In this document: in pieces, positions 1 to 9,840 of the stretch
How positions within the stretch are numbered: position 1 is the first letter of the stretch
Layout: the number at the start of each line of letters is the position of its first letter
Position numbers and translations under genes: made by a program
Notes under the pieces: generated by a model
Told to the model about the DNA's origin: nothing
What the model saw: the letters and a program-made list of their open reading frames with translations, nothing else
Database searches by the model: none
NCBI GenBank assembly: GCA_036346395.1
Contig: CM070594.1
Location: 30,723,385-30,787,384 of the forward strand
Direction of reading: 5' to 3'
Length of the DNA: 64,000 bases
Origin: Hsuehochloa calcarea
Taxonomy: Eukaryota > Streptophyta > Magnoliopsida > Poales > Poaceae

Positions 1-512
1 GGCCAAAAGAAAAAGCGCAAGCCATGGCGTTCTTAGGTAGCGCAACTAACATGACGGCGGCGGCGCACATGCAACGCAGTCACAAAGAATACACGCAGAT
101 CCACGCAAATCAGCAGCAGTACGGCGCTAGCTTTCCAATGCGAGGCCAAGCGGTGAAACGCAATACAGAGGAAGCGACCGACAATGACAACAATGATTAC
201 ATTGGAAATCTTCAGGCGCAGGAGGCACGGCAGCAGAGGAAATTGGCTGGGGCGCTTGGAGAATTAGCTGGCGGCGGCTTGGAGAATTGTGGAGGCGCGG
301 AGGAAAAAGAAATAAGCTATTAGGGTTTCTAGAAAATCCAAGATCTATTTATATAGCTCAGAAAAATTCCAAAAATTCTATTTTTTTTTATATACTAATT
401 AATTTAATTGCACACAGGCCTTTAAAATGTTTTTATGAATACTATTCGATTAATTACGCTCCGACCCTTAATACGCGATTATTAATATTATTATTAATTT
501 CAGAGTATTACA
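1..512 (-). repeat. A-type LTR, 5' part, reverse orientation, cut by window edge
   Basis: Read on the minus strand this begins TGTAATACTCTG at 512, the same start as the A-family LTR whose + copy begins at 6126. It continues through a TATA box (minus TATATAAAT, about 348-356), the ctagaaaccctag-like segment and a GC-rich leader. It is a diverged relative of the other A copies. It ends abruptly inside a B-type LTR, and the 5 bases after it (ATAAT, 513-517) match the uninterrupted B LTR at 9386-9390. The insertion point is therefore visible on one side only. Confidence 0.75.
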
Positions 513-970
513 ATAATGAATGATGTTGTTATGTTTTGTATCATTGCACTTGCTGAGTCTTGGACTCACCCTTGCCGTGTTGTTTTTTTTTAGGTACATC
601 GGTTGTGGTCGGTATGCATGGGCGGGAGTAGAAATTATCACGGTTGCACACTGGCACTAATAAAGTGAATAAAACATTTAAGTGATAACTTGGACTTTGA
701 ATAGCTTTATGTGAGGTTTACTTCCTTACGTTCTAAGTCGTGGACAACCACTATTGGAGATTGATAGCGTTTTATGGTTGTTTCTTTCATGAACATGTTT
801 AGTACACGCGTTTGGATATTTGCTTATTATTGTTGTTATTTGCGCGAATGTCCGGATAGTTTGATTTACAAAGGAGACTCTGCCGAAATTTATTGTAGTG
901 TCTTATATTTGTATTTGTTATATTGTTCTTTTAGTAGCATTCCAGGCTCATGTTGGGCTGGGGTGTTACA
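513..970 (+). repeat. gypsy B 5' LTR, 3' end portion
   Basis: This matches the last 455 bases of the B LTR at 9386-9840, including the TGAGTC-TTG-GACTCA stem-loop at 553-567, the pyrimidine-rich stretch ending in TTTAG, and the terminus GGGGTGTTACA. It is followed at once by a primer-binding site, so it is the 5' LTR of the element whose interior follows. The upstream part of this LTR is displaced by the reversed A LTR at 1-512 and lies outside the window. Confidence 0.9.
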
Positions 971-972
971 GT

Positions 973-984
973 TGGTATCAGAGC
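973..984 (+). promoter_or_regulatory. gypsy B primer-binding site (tRNA-Met initiator type)
   Basis: TGGTATCAGAGC lies two bases after the LTR terminus TTACA. This is the classical plant LTR-retrotransposon primer-binding site, complementary to the 3' end of initiator tRNA-Met. It fixes the + orientation of element B and the LTR boundary at 970. Confidence 0.95.
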
Positions 985-3900
985 GGGCTTCAGGTCCGTG
1001 GTAGCTTGAAAAGAAAAATTAAATTAAATTGACACACTGTGCACAGTAGGATGGGAATGGGCAAAGCATTGCATTCACGTGTCTGTTATATCATATTGAT
1101 GATTGCTGATACTAATTGAGTATGATTGCTTATTTATCGATTATATGATGGCCCTGTAAGGGAATAATCGTTGTCGAGAGGTAAAGTTTGGTTGTGGTCA
1201 TGGGCATAGTCAAAGTGTGCCACTGTTGGTGGTATGGGATTAGCAATGGTTTCCCTCGAGTAACTTAGTTACCAAGGTTGGAGATGATCTCTTGGAGAAG
1301 TTTTTGTCTTCCTTGAGTCCGTACCTGGTGTTCTGGTTGTAGCTTTTGCGGTTGATGGACTTTTCTTGGATGGTGGTTACAATGCCGTTGACGGGATTCA
1401 AGTGGTCTCTATTGGTTCTTTTAAATAAATATTGTTCTTTCGACTATTGAGATACTTTTGGCTATTTGTGAGCGTTGTTGTTACGCAAGGTTGGTCCCTT
1501 CATGGGAGTTTTGTCTTCTTGTTGTGAAGCACGACCAGTTATTAAACTTGGCATTTTGGGTAGAAAAAAAATATATTTTACAAGTCCTTTAATATGTGAA
1601 GTTTCGGTCCATGCACTCTCTTTTAGGGGTGAATGGAGTTTAATGCTTCTTCTTTAGGAAGGAAAGTGTCAAAACCCTTTTGTAACGTTTTGTTGTATTA
1701 AGGTAAGAAGTCGTAAGCATGGAAGATAATTGATTTGGTATAAGTACCAAGTTGGGTCAATGGCATGGTACATGATTAATCTTAACTAGTATCTTTGGAA
1801 GTGAAATTGATCAAGTTGATGTTGTCGTCTAGTAGTTCTTGATGAATTGTGACTGAAGGTATGTTTATACCTACTAGGAACTCGAGATTTATTAAGAAGT
1901 GTGAGATATTGATGAACTCGTCTGATCATTAAGATTGTGGGATTTGATAAATTTCTTAGATAATTTGGAGTATTGGGTTTCAATGGATTAATATAACCAT
2001 TGGTGATGGTTCTGATAAGGAGGTGTTTGAGCGTTGTATTAGAGGACATTAATGCAGAGAATATTGTAAATTAGCTATTTGATGATTATATATGGTTGCT
2101 AGACTTACATATTCTTTAGTATGATTAATTGTTGGAATTGTGTACAAGAGGTGGAAGGGATTGAATATCGGTGAAACTCGAAGTTATGGGAGGAGTTTTA
2201 GATAGTTCGTCTACATAGATGACGCGATGTATTTGGTTGTAGTGTTGGTGAGACATTTGATCGATGCAATATTCTGATTCTTGAAATTCTAGTGTGATTC
2301 AGGTGAAATCTAAACATGAAGAGGAAGGGTTGAATATGTGGTTGTAAGTATTCATGTGATTCGCAAAGAAAGGGTGGTAGCAATTAAACTTTATAATGAA
2401 GCCAGTCGGTAACAACGATAGTTGAGATGTAATTGTTGTGTGTTAACATTTGGTGTGGGGCATCACTAAGAGTTGAACGGATGTGATTAAATAAGTGGCT
2501 TATGCCTACATAATTGTGGAATCATCGGATAATAGCATGTTCTTGATGAAAGGGTGTTGGTAAAACCTTTTAATTTGTGTAGTGGATACCTTCTAAAACA
2601 AAGTAGTTGTGATAGTAAGGTTGTATGGTTTCGGTATACTCTCATTTTGAAGATGGGATGGTAAAGTAGTATGTAACAATTTGGTGAACTTTTGGGGGCT
2701 TGATAATGGAAGAGTTGATGATAAGGAATCATGTTGAGAGTGTGTTAGTCTTAATGTTAGTAAGAATATCATGTAAGGGTTATGACTTGTGGGTGTGGTG
2801 ACGATTCTTTTAGAAAGGATGCAAGTTGATCGCCTTTTGTAATATCAAGTTAAATGCAAGTTTGGAGTTTTGCACTCATGGCCTTTGGTAGTTCCTGAAT
2901 TATATGGTAAACTAAAATTTGTTGGGCAAAGCGACATGTCGGAAAGTTCTATTTGGTCCTTGCGTAATTCATGAGGTTTGATCTTAAAGGCTCTTTTGGT
3001 TGAGGTGGCAATGTGATTTGTAATCAAAGAAATTATGTCCTTGATTAAAAGAAACAAGTGTAGTAGAAGTATTTGAGATTGGAGTTAAGTTTGGTAACTT
3101 GCAACTTATTTAAGTGCGTTTAACTTTTCTTTCATTGCCGTTTAAAAGCTTCTTGAGTTTCAATGGCAATGCTTATTTTGTTGGCGGAAATTTGATATTC
3201 CCTTACGGTGGGACTTATGTCCTTATCGTGGTCTCATCTTTTGTTTTCGAGTTCATCGCTATATGACTCTTTCTATTGATCTTGAATTTCTTTGTGAATG
3301 GAAAATGTTTTTCTAAGTCTGGAATCATTATTGTTATTTGCCTTTATTTTTGAGAAAGGAATAATGAATTGTTTTACAAAACCTCATAGAGGGTAGAGCA
3401 ACCGATTGGTGGTAGTCAAGTGAAAGATTTTGTGAGACTCTAGGTGTCAATTTGATTGAGAAGCATTGAGTGATAAGTTGATTTCTTGGAGTAATCCACG
3501 GAGAGGTTTGACTTAAATAGGAAGTTTTGTCTTTGGGGCTAAACCGATCGTAATATTGTAACTAATAGAACCTATAGTGGTTTGCGGTTAAAGATTATTT
3601 GTTCAAGTTGAGTGGAACATTGGAATTATTGGACGAATGGAAACCTTGGTTAGTTTATTAGAGACGATTGGGTACTTTACCAGGTTGTGTAGGCAAGGTA
3701 TGAAGGTGTAATTTAATGAGAGTAGGATTAGCGAAGTAATCTAATCGTGATGTCAATTAATCGGATAGTAGGGAGCGTTGAGATGTCGGCAGGTATGCCC
3801 TGGCTTTAGTGAATAACCCTCTGGGAGATAGAATTCTTCTAAAATATAAGTTGGTCGAGAAAATATTCACATGTGGACGATAAGGATTGAGTATGTTTGG

Positions 3901-4837
3901 AATGTGGGAATTTTATTGAAAGAATCGGAGGATTCCTCGATGTCTTTACAAGAAGTTGTTATAGGAGTTCTAGAGGTTGAAATTGGGTTATATTTTTATG
4001 CTAGAACCTGTGTTGCCAATGATTATGTGTAACAGTAGTAGAAAGAGCATATTCAGAATGGTGGGATGATCATTGATATAACTCATTTGAGGAAGCACAT
4101 GGGAATGTGTGAGGTGATATCCAAGTAATTCATTATTAAAGGATTGAAGTGACGTGTTTATGTGTGAAGGTCCATTTTGGGAATGAATTTGGAAGTCATC
4201 TGCCCAAAATTTCTACGTTAGTAGAGGTGTCGGCTAGAGTATATTTTTTGTGGAAGTCATTAAAATCTCTCTACAGAGGTGTGAATGGTGAATTCGGGTT
4301 GAGCATAGTGCTGAGGTTGCCAATTTAAGAGAAATGAGTTAGTGTGATATGGATGAAATGGGGTTCCATACTTTGAGAGAAATTCTATTTCTAAAACAAA
4401 AAAAATATTTTTCCTCGAGTAGTGAAACGCTCTCTTGATTCTTGTTTGAACCATGCGGTTATGACGGATGTCTTTCGCAAATGGAGTTTGACCTTATGAC
4501 TGGCATGCGTGGTTCTTATCAGTTCAGAAAGAATAAAGAAAGTAATCGATTTGGGTATTCGAGTGGTTTCTCTTTCGGCTTGTGAGGTGTTTATTTGTAA
4601 ATTGCCTATTGGAAAAGTGGAGCAATTTCATGATGAATCTTCGCTTTTGATTCGATCCTTTTGGATAAAGTTGCCATTTTGTGATTGTGATGAGGATCCG
4701 CTATTTTCGATTGGGTTACGGTTATAAAGAGTTGTTTAAAGCAAGTTACATTGTGTGATCTGGTTAAAGGATGTGCTCATTGTTAAGATGAAAAGGTTGA
4801 TCGAGAGTTGGAGCGAGTCCCATGTGTTATGTGTAGA
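985..4837 (+). mobile_element. gypsy B internal region, non-coding
   Basis: No reverse transcriptase, RNase H, integrase core, protease or zinc-knuckle motif is visible in any frame, and the longest open frames are under 90 codons. The first part (gacacact..gtgcacagtagg, 1029-1050) resembles the leader of gypsy A near 31090-31120, so the two are related. Base composition is strikingly skewed on the + strand: I count 16 G and 4 C in 2101-2160, and 20 G and 5 C in 3661-3720. The stretch looks like the interior of a non-autonomous, LARD-like derivative. A very decayed gag-pol is the alternative. Confidence 0.7.
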
Positions 4838-5249
4838 GTGTACGGTTTGGTACCACAGGAAGCTTAGCCCAAGATCGTCGGACCGTTCCGATTATGGCTA
4901 GGATTGGGAAGTTATCCTGTCGCTGGACCTTCGAGTCCATGCGAGGAGTCTACAACATGTTTCACGTTTCGATCTTTGAGGAAGTTTTGAAAGACCCGAG
5001 CATAAGATTTCATTAGAACCAGCGACAATTGAGCAAGACCTCACGGTTGAGTCTCGACTAGTGCGTATTTTGGAAAGGTCGAGGCGAGTCTTTGAGGCAC
5101 AAAATGTTGGTATTTGTCAAAGTATTGTGGACACACCAAGCGGAGAGGAAGCCACTTGGGAGTTGGAATCTCGTGTCGTGAGCAATTTCGAGTATTTACC
5201 ACGGATATGTGATACTATGGTTTTAGTAGCTTCTGCCCTGGCGTGTTAA
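4838..5249 (+). pseudogene. gypsy B remnant of integrase C-terminus and chromodomain-like tail
   Basis: Switching frames, this encodes recognisable pieces of the end of a chromovirus Pol. KLSPR lies near 4860, then EHKISLEPATIEQDLTVES, then LVRILERS, and finally EEATWELES near 5148-5171. The last motif is typical of the chromodomain-like tail of Del/Tekay elements. The same string occurs in gypsy A near 26310-26490 (minus). Frames are broken around 4890-4990 and 5080. It lies directly before the polypurine tract, as expected for the end of pol, so element B kept the 3' end of a coding relative although the rest of its interior is non-coding. Confidence 0.8.
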
Positions 5250-5279
5250 CCTTGGTAGAATTCGGGGTCAAATTCTGTT

Positions 5280-5293
5280 TAAGGGGGGTAGAA
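5280..5293 (+). promoter_or_regulatory. gypsy B polypurine tract
   Basis: TAAGGGGGGTAGAA stands immediately before the LTR start TGTAATACCC at 5294. A purine run in this place primes plus-strand DNA synthesis in LTR retrotransposons. Gypsy A carries the same signal on the minus strand at 26216-26228 and 38711-38723. Confidence 0.9.
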
Positions 5294-6125
5294 TGTAATA
5301 CCCTGAAAATCGAATCGGTAAATCACAGATTTAGCCGAGAGGAGAAAAGGGAATAAGAGGAATAGTAAAACATGAAACGACGGGGTCATCGATATTTTTC
5401 GTCAACTTTGGGCTGGGCGCGGCCGAGAGGCCTCCTTGTGGCCGGCCAAGAGGGGTGCCCACCCCCAAAACCCTAGTGCCCCACCTCTTTCCCCTTTTCC
5501 CCTTTCCTCCCCTAGCGTACGGCTCTCCCCACCCTCCCCTGCGCAGATTGGTTCGTCAGATTTGGGTAAGTTCCGTACATTTTCTGATCTGTCCACCTTT
5601 TAGAAAGTTGTAGCCCTTGATCTTAGCTTTCTTTTGGCACCGAGATCACCTGGTTTGGAGTTATGGTTTAGGACATATATCCGTTTTTGTGCGACTGGTC
5701 AGGAGAGTTGACGAGATTTGGCAGTCTGCATGTTTAGTCAGATTGTATTTTTTTGAGCCCGAATCTCAAGAGCCACCCAAAATGAAAGTTGTAGCCATTC
5801 CAGTACGATTTCAGGATTGATAAAGAACATATTTTTTAGAGGTGTGAATCAAAAGTTATTGAATTTTTACCATCGCTGTTGTCGATTGTCGGTGAGGAAC
5901 AACAAACTTCATCGAACATTAGGATTATTAAAAGGCTGAATCAGGAGTCTTACCCAACTAGGTTATTGTAGCCTGTTTAATAATATTTCCAAATTGATAA
6001 AGATAATCTCAATTGGATCTGTAGAGTGAAAGTTATGCCATGTTATTTCTTGATGTCTTTGTATTGCAGACGGATGTGCATCAATGGTTTTCAACGGTTG
6101 TTTAGACCACTAGTTTGGTCGAATC
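5294..6125 (+). repeat. gypsy B 3' LTR, first segment
   Basis: Starts TGTAATACCCTG right after the polypurine tract. It includes a GC-rich part (5405-5540) with a CCCTAG pentad and ends at GAATC (6121-6125), where a complete A LTR is inserted. The LTR resumes at 8641. Joining both segments gives an LTR of about 2.03 kb. No open frame here has a recognisable domain. Confidence 0.85.
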
Positions 6126-6138
6126 TGTAATATTCTGA

Positions 6139-6165
6139 AAAATAAATAAATAAATAATAATAACG
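6139..6165 (+). repeat. A+T microsatellite (AAAT/AAT)n in LTR start
   Basis: Short runs of AAAT then AAT follow the TGTAATATTCTG start of the solo A LTR. Other A copies have a related but non-identical A+T-rich stretch here. Confidence 0.7.
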
Positions 6166-6239
6166 TCTTTAAGGGCTTGTGCGTAATTAAATAAAGAGGA
6201 TACGTGAATATAGGATATTTCAGAGTTTTTTTTAAGAGC

Positions 6240-6247
6240 TATATAAA
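6240..6247 (+). promoter_or_regulatory. A LTR TATA box
   Basis: TATATAAA lies 114 bases into the LTR. It is followed within 40 bases by a segment that reads like a plant 5' leader (gttctagaaaccctagcc) and then a GC-rich tract. The reversed copies keep it as minus-strand TATATAAG, for example at about 13156-13163. Position and conservation suggest that it sets the LTR transcription start. Confidence 0.7.
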
Positions 6248-6259
6248 TCGTGGGAGTGG

Positions 6260-6560
6260 AGTTCTAGAAACCCTAGCCGTATTTTCTTTTTCTCCACCTA
6301 GCCGAGCCGCCGCTCTGTTCTTTTTTTCTTGTTTCCTGCGTATCGTCGCCTGCCCATGCGCTAGACGTCGCCGGCTGACCACGCAGCGCCACCTGCCGCG
6401 TCGTTTTCCGTCCGCATTAAAGTTTGCAGCCGAGCGCTTCCACGGCCGAACGCCAGCAGCCGCGTGGGCGCCGTTCCCGTGTGGACGCCAGCGACCGCTT
6501 GCCTCCTGCTGTCTCGGCGCCTACTGCGTGAGCACATCTACTGCGCTTGTCAAACATCAG
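6260..6560 (+). promoter_or_regulatory. A LTR GC-rich leader
   Basis: This segment just downstream of the TATA box is GC-rich and CCG-repeat-like, unlike the A+T-rich rest of the LTR. It resembles the 5' untranslated region of a highly expressed monocot gene. A 139-codon open frame crosses it, but it starts upstream of the TATA box and is not kept in other copies, so I do not call a protein. This is also the most variable part of the LTR among copies. Confidence 0.5.
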
Positions 6561-7718
6561 GTTCATATCGATTTGTCTTTTGCGGTTGCTAGTGCTAGCC
6601 ATCAACTAATAGTGCTGCGTTAGTAGTTGATTAATTAATGGGATTTGCATGCCTCGGTTGGCATTAGAAATTAGTCTTTTTGCACATAGCTAAGTATGTA
6701 TGCAGCAAGGATTACTTTAATGGGATTTGCATGCTTTCCATTTGTCTACCGTGATTAGAAATTGGTGCTCGTTAGTTACACTTGTTCATGAGCACACATC
6801 AACAGAGAGATCAATTAGGAAATACTAATTAGTGGTTAATTAGTTTGGCCGTAGCATTTTTGTGCATGCATGATTAAATAAGTAGAGATCCGATTTCTTG
6901 AGGGTAACGATCTGTAAGTTTGTTTCCTCTCTGTTTTGCTAATTTATTTAGAGATTAGAATAGTGATTAGAGAGCGGTTTTAAAATTTTCTAGTCGAAGT
7001 GCCGGTTAATAGATCTGATTAGCTTGCTGTTCTGTTGAACGATTTATTCGGGTACCTTAATGGCGAATTTTGGAAATATCATCTACTAGTTAATTGTAGA
7101 TAATTTCGATATCTTTCTATAGAATATTTAAACATGTCGATCGGACAAGTAGAATTCGAGTTAGGATTTTTGGAAGACTGCTGTCTTTGTGGATGTCATC
7201 TTTCGGCGCTGTTTTGGTAGATTGTAGATTAAAAATAGTAAATAGACTAATTAGAGTTTTTGATCTACATGAAAGATATAGATAATTGTCTAAGGGTTCT
7301 GTAGGATCCAAGAACTCGAATTTTGGTTTGGTAAAACAAAAGTTATGAATTTAGAAAGACCCGCTATTACGAAGCGGACAGATCGGTTTTCTGGGCTAAA
7401 AACGGAGGGTTAGATGATTTATTTAGAAGACTTTGTAATCTAAGAAAATGAGGGGAATTTTGTGTAGAATCCAGAACTGGGTGGTTTGTTGTGATCGGAC
7501 TTTTGAGTCAAAAGTTACTTTCGTTTTAGTACCAAGACAGCAATGGGCAACTTTTCGGTACCGGAGAAGCGTGGTATATTTGGGGACGTGTAGGAGCGAT
7601 GTCGATTGATTGTTGTTCTTATGATGCTGTAGCTCGTATTAAAATTTGAATATTTAATGTAGGAGAGGCGTCGTACTTGTTGCCATCTTCTAGCCAAACC
7701 GTGCGTCGCAACCAGTAA

Positions 7719-7726
7719 AGGTAAGT
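7719..7726 (+). promoter_or_regulatory. candidate splice donor in A LTR
   Basis: AAAG followed by GTAAGTGC (intron would start at 7721) matches the plant donor consensus. The reversed A copies read AAAG-GCAAGTGC here, a possible GC-type donor. It pairs with an acceptor at 8251-8252. Inference only. Confidence 0.35.
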
Positions 7727-7924
7727 GCATGGTAGACAACGATCAATGATTGATCTCTGATTTCTTTATCTTCTATTACCATTATTGTTGTGCTTTTATT
7801 TTATTTAATTACAAACAATGGAATGGTATGGTTATATCTTTGTTGACAATCATGAGGAAAAGTTGGATATGATGAATATGCTGGAGTTTGCATTTTTCAT
7901 ACATAAGCATCTTTGCATATGGCG

Positions 7925-8037
7925 GTGATCATGAATGATCACAACTCCACGAGAGTGGAGGAGGTCCCGATCCTTGTGGAGGAGCGGGCTTGAGAGTGAA
8001 TGTTGTCGCGAGCATTCACTCATGCTATACCGGTATA
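7925..8037 (+). promoter_or_regulatory. hairpin cascade in A LTR
   Basis: Consecutive short inverted repeats: GTGATC/GATCAC (7925-7942), CTCCAC/GTGGAG with a four-base loop (7945-7960), GAGTGAATG/CATTCACTC (7994-8021) and the 12-base palindrome TATACCGGTATA (8026-8037). The reversed copies keep the first three stems even where loops differ, for example near 11499-11605. A similar cascade in the same relative place occurs in the B LTR (9154-9293). A structured transcript region is likely; its role is unknown. Confidence 0.6.
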
Positions 8038-8210
8038 CGCGAAAGAAGTGCATGTGGACATGTAGATTAGAGTTGCATTCATATATGAGACTAATGGGTG
8101 TGAAACAAAGAGGAGATAACAGCATGAGAATATTAATAAAAGTACCTGTGATGATAAGGAAGTTATTGAATGCTGTTGATTTATTATTGTTCGTTGTGTA
8201 TTGATGTGTT

Positions 8211-8252
8211 TGCTGAGTCGTGGACTCACCCTTGCTCTTTTGTTGTCTTTAG
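8211..8252 (+). promoter_or_regulatory. conserved stem-loop plus candidate splice acceptor in A LTR
   Basis: TGAGTC-GTG-GACTCA forms a perfect 6-bp stem and is followed by CCCTTGC, a T-rich run and TAG at 8250-8252. The B LTR has the same arrangement with TTG in the loop (9426-9464). Gypsy E has a recognisable version on the minus strand at 57207-57235. The T-rich tract plus AG is a good splice-acceptor match; splicing itself is inference. Confidence 0.5.
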
Positions 8253-9153
8253 GTGATATTCGAGGGCGACGTGACTGAGAGCGAGTAGAGCACATGGACA
8301 ACACATGATCATTTGTCATAAGAATCTTTTCATTCAAAATTGGATTACTCTTGGACATGTTAGAGGCTGAATAAAGTTTAGGACACATTTTGGACTAGTT
8401 TATTTATTTTAGTGATTTGGATTCAGTAGTTGGTGCTATCCTGGATTGTTTACCTGGTTATATTTCCCCTTGCTTATTTACTCTTGCTTGATTCATAATT
8501 ATACATGCTCTTTTGTGGTCCATGGATATGTTTATTGATGTTTTCCTTGCTGTAATTTTATAGTCTGTCGATAATTATTAGTTCAGAGAGTAGTGTGGTG
8601 GCATTCTAGGCTCAGTGTTGGGCTGGGGTGTTACAGAATCAAAGAACCCCACCAACTAGAGTTTCGTAGAATATTACGTTAAGATTATTTGAGCACTAGT
8701 TTCAAGTCATTCGGAGTTACAGATATTTAATTACGATTTTTCTCGTACTGCTGTCCTGGGAAGCATTATGCTAGACTACCGGGAAATTTGGGTAGAACCT
8801 CTCTTTGAGTCATAGATCTTGAGGAGTTGGATTAAGGGGTGTAAACGGAGTCCAGCATTCATCGTATTTATTGTTACCGCTATGTTTGTGTAGGAGGCGG
8901 AGTTCCAGAGTAGAGACACCAATTTTACTTCCTCGTGTCTTAGTAGCGGGAAAGAAAAAACAGAGCAAGTGCACCTATAATGTGGTTGTTATGTGATTGT
9001 TCTATATGATGAATCATGGTAACATATGCTTGTTTCGATGTCTTGATTTATGGTGATATGTATTTGTTCATGATGGCTAGATTATTAAAATTCGATTCTT
9101 GTCATTTTATTGTTCATCATGTGCACTCATGAATGCAAGTTGTGGACTTACGA

Positions 9154-9293
9154 CACCCACGGAGTGGGTGGTGATTATAAGACCCACCATTCCAAAGTGG
9201 GCATTGTGGATCCCGGTTGACTTGTTCTCAAGCGGGCTTTGGATCCCGCGTGTTGTAGAACGCGGGCATAAGTGAACACCGACGGTGTTCACT
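9154..9293 (+). promoter_or_regulatory. hairpin cascade in B LTR
   Basis: Successive inverted repeats: CACCCAC/GTGGGTG (9154-9170), CCCAC/GTGGG (9183-9201), GGATCCCG/CGGG..GGATCC (9208-9246), CCCGCG/CGCGGG (9245-9266) and a perfect 10-bp stem AGTGAACACC/GGTGTTCACT (9271-9293). A CGCTATACCTGATATG stretch and a CATT microsatellite follow. The order matches the A-LTR cascade although the stem sequences differ. Confidence 0.65.
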
Positions 9294-9329
9294 CGCTATA
9301 CCTGATATGAGCAAAGAGAAGCGCATGTG

Positions 9330-9349
9330 CATTCATTCATTCATTCATA
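9330..9349 (+). repeat. (CATT)n microsatellite in B LTR
   Basis: Four to five CATT units directly after the hairpin cascade. The same run is kept in the copies near 32366 and 44793. Confidence 0.8.
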
Positions 9350-9422
9350 TGTTGATTTGATTCATGATGTTGATACCTTTGTTGGATAATGAATGATGTT
9401 GTTATGTTTTGTATCATTGCAC

Positions 9423-9464
9423 TTGCTGAGTCTTGGACTCACCCTTGCCGTGTTGTTTTTTTAG
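9423..9464 (+). promoter_or_regulatory. conserved stem-loop plus T-tract/AG in B LTR
   Basis: TGAGTC-TTG-GACTCA, then CCCTTGC, then a run of T and TAG at 9462-9464. The 5' LTR copy has it at 553-594. The arrangement is the same as in the A LTR at 8211-8252, although surrounding sequence has diverged. Confidence 0.55.
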
Positions 9465-9840
9465 GTACATCGGTTGTGGTCGGCATGCATGGGCTGGAGT
9501 AGAAATTATCACGGTTGCACACTGGCACTAATAAAGTGAATAAAACATTTAAGTGATAACTTGGACTTTGAATAGCTTTATGTGAGGTTTACTTCCTTAC
9601 GTTCTAAGTCGTGGACAACCACTATTGGAGATTGATAGCGTTTTATGGTTGTTTCTTTCATGAACATGTTTAGTGCAGCGTTTGGATATTTGCTTATTAT
9701 TGTTGTTATTTGCGTGAATATCCGAATAGTTTGATTTACAAAGGAGACTCTGCCGAAATTTAGAAAGAAATGTCTTAGTTCCATTTGTAGACTTGTTACG
9801 GTGGTAGCATTCTAGGCTCAGGTTGGGCTGGGGTGTTACA

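Larger units (their letters stand above)
6121..8640 (+). mobile_element. solo A LTR with 5-bp target-site duplication GAATC
   Basis: GAATC at 6121-6125 and again at 8636-8640 flank a 2510-bp unit that begins TGTAATATTCTG and ends GGGGTGTTACA. Terminal TG..CA, inverted-repeat-like ends and a 5-bp duplication are the expected marks of an LTR integration. Only one LTR is present, so this is a solo LTR left by unequal recombination inside an A element. It sits within the 3' LTR of gypsy B. It is the only complete A LTR in the window and serves as reference for the reversed copies at 11177, 24074, 34211, 36669 and 46630. Confidence 0.93.
8641..9840 (+). repeat. gypsy B 3' LTR, second segment
   Basis: This resumes after the second GAATC and ends GGGGTGTTACA at 9840. 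The last 455 bases repeat 513-970. Gypsy B ends here, and the next base starts copia C sequence (AAGCC...), so B was inserted into copia C pol. Degenerate copies of this segment recur at 31679-32872 and 44111-45294 inside the tandem units. Confidence 0.9.

Noticed and set aside
973..984. tRNA-Met related sequence as a tRNA gene
   Set aside because: Only the complement of the tRNA 3' end is present. It is a primer-binding site.
1786..3057. Minus-strand open frames of 60-87 codons in gypsy B
   Set aside because: They result from the low C content of the + strand, which lowers stop frequency on the other strand. No domain is recognisable.
6204..6623. 139-codon open frame at the start of the A LTR
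   Set aside because: It begins before the TATA box and is not kept in other copies of the LTR. GC-rich leader sequence explains it.
7850..8388. Overlapping open frames of 90-122 codons on both strands in the A LTR
   Set aside because: No homology, no consistent preservation between copies, and they overlap the hairpin cascade.
6126..8635. TGTAATAC..GTGTTACA ends as terminal inverted repeats of a DNA transposon
   Set aside because: The same ends adjoin primer-binding sites and polypurine tracts elsewhere in the window, so they are LTR ends.
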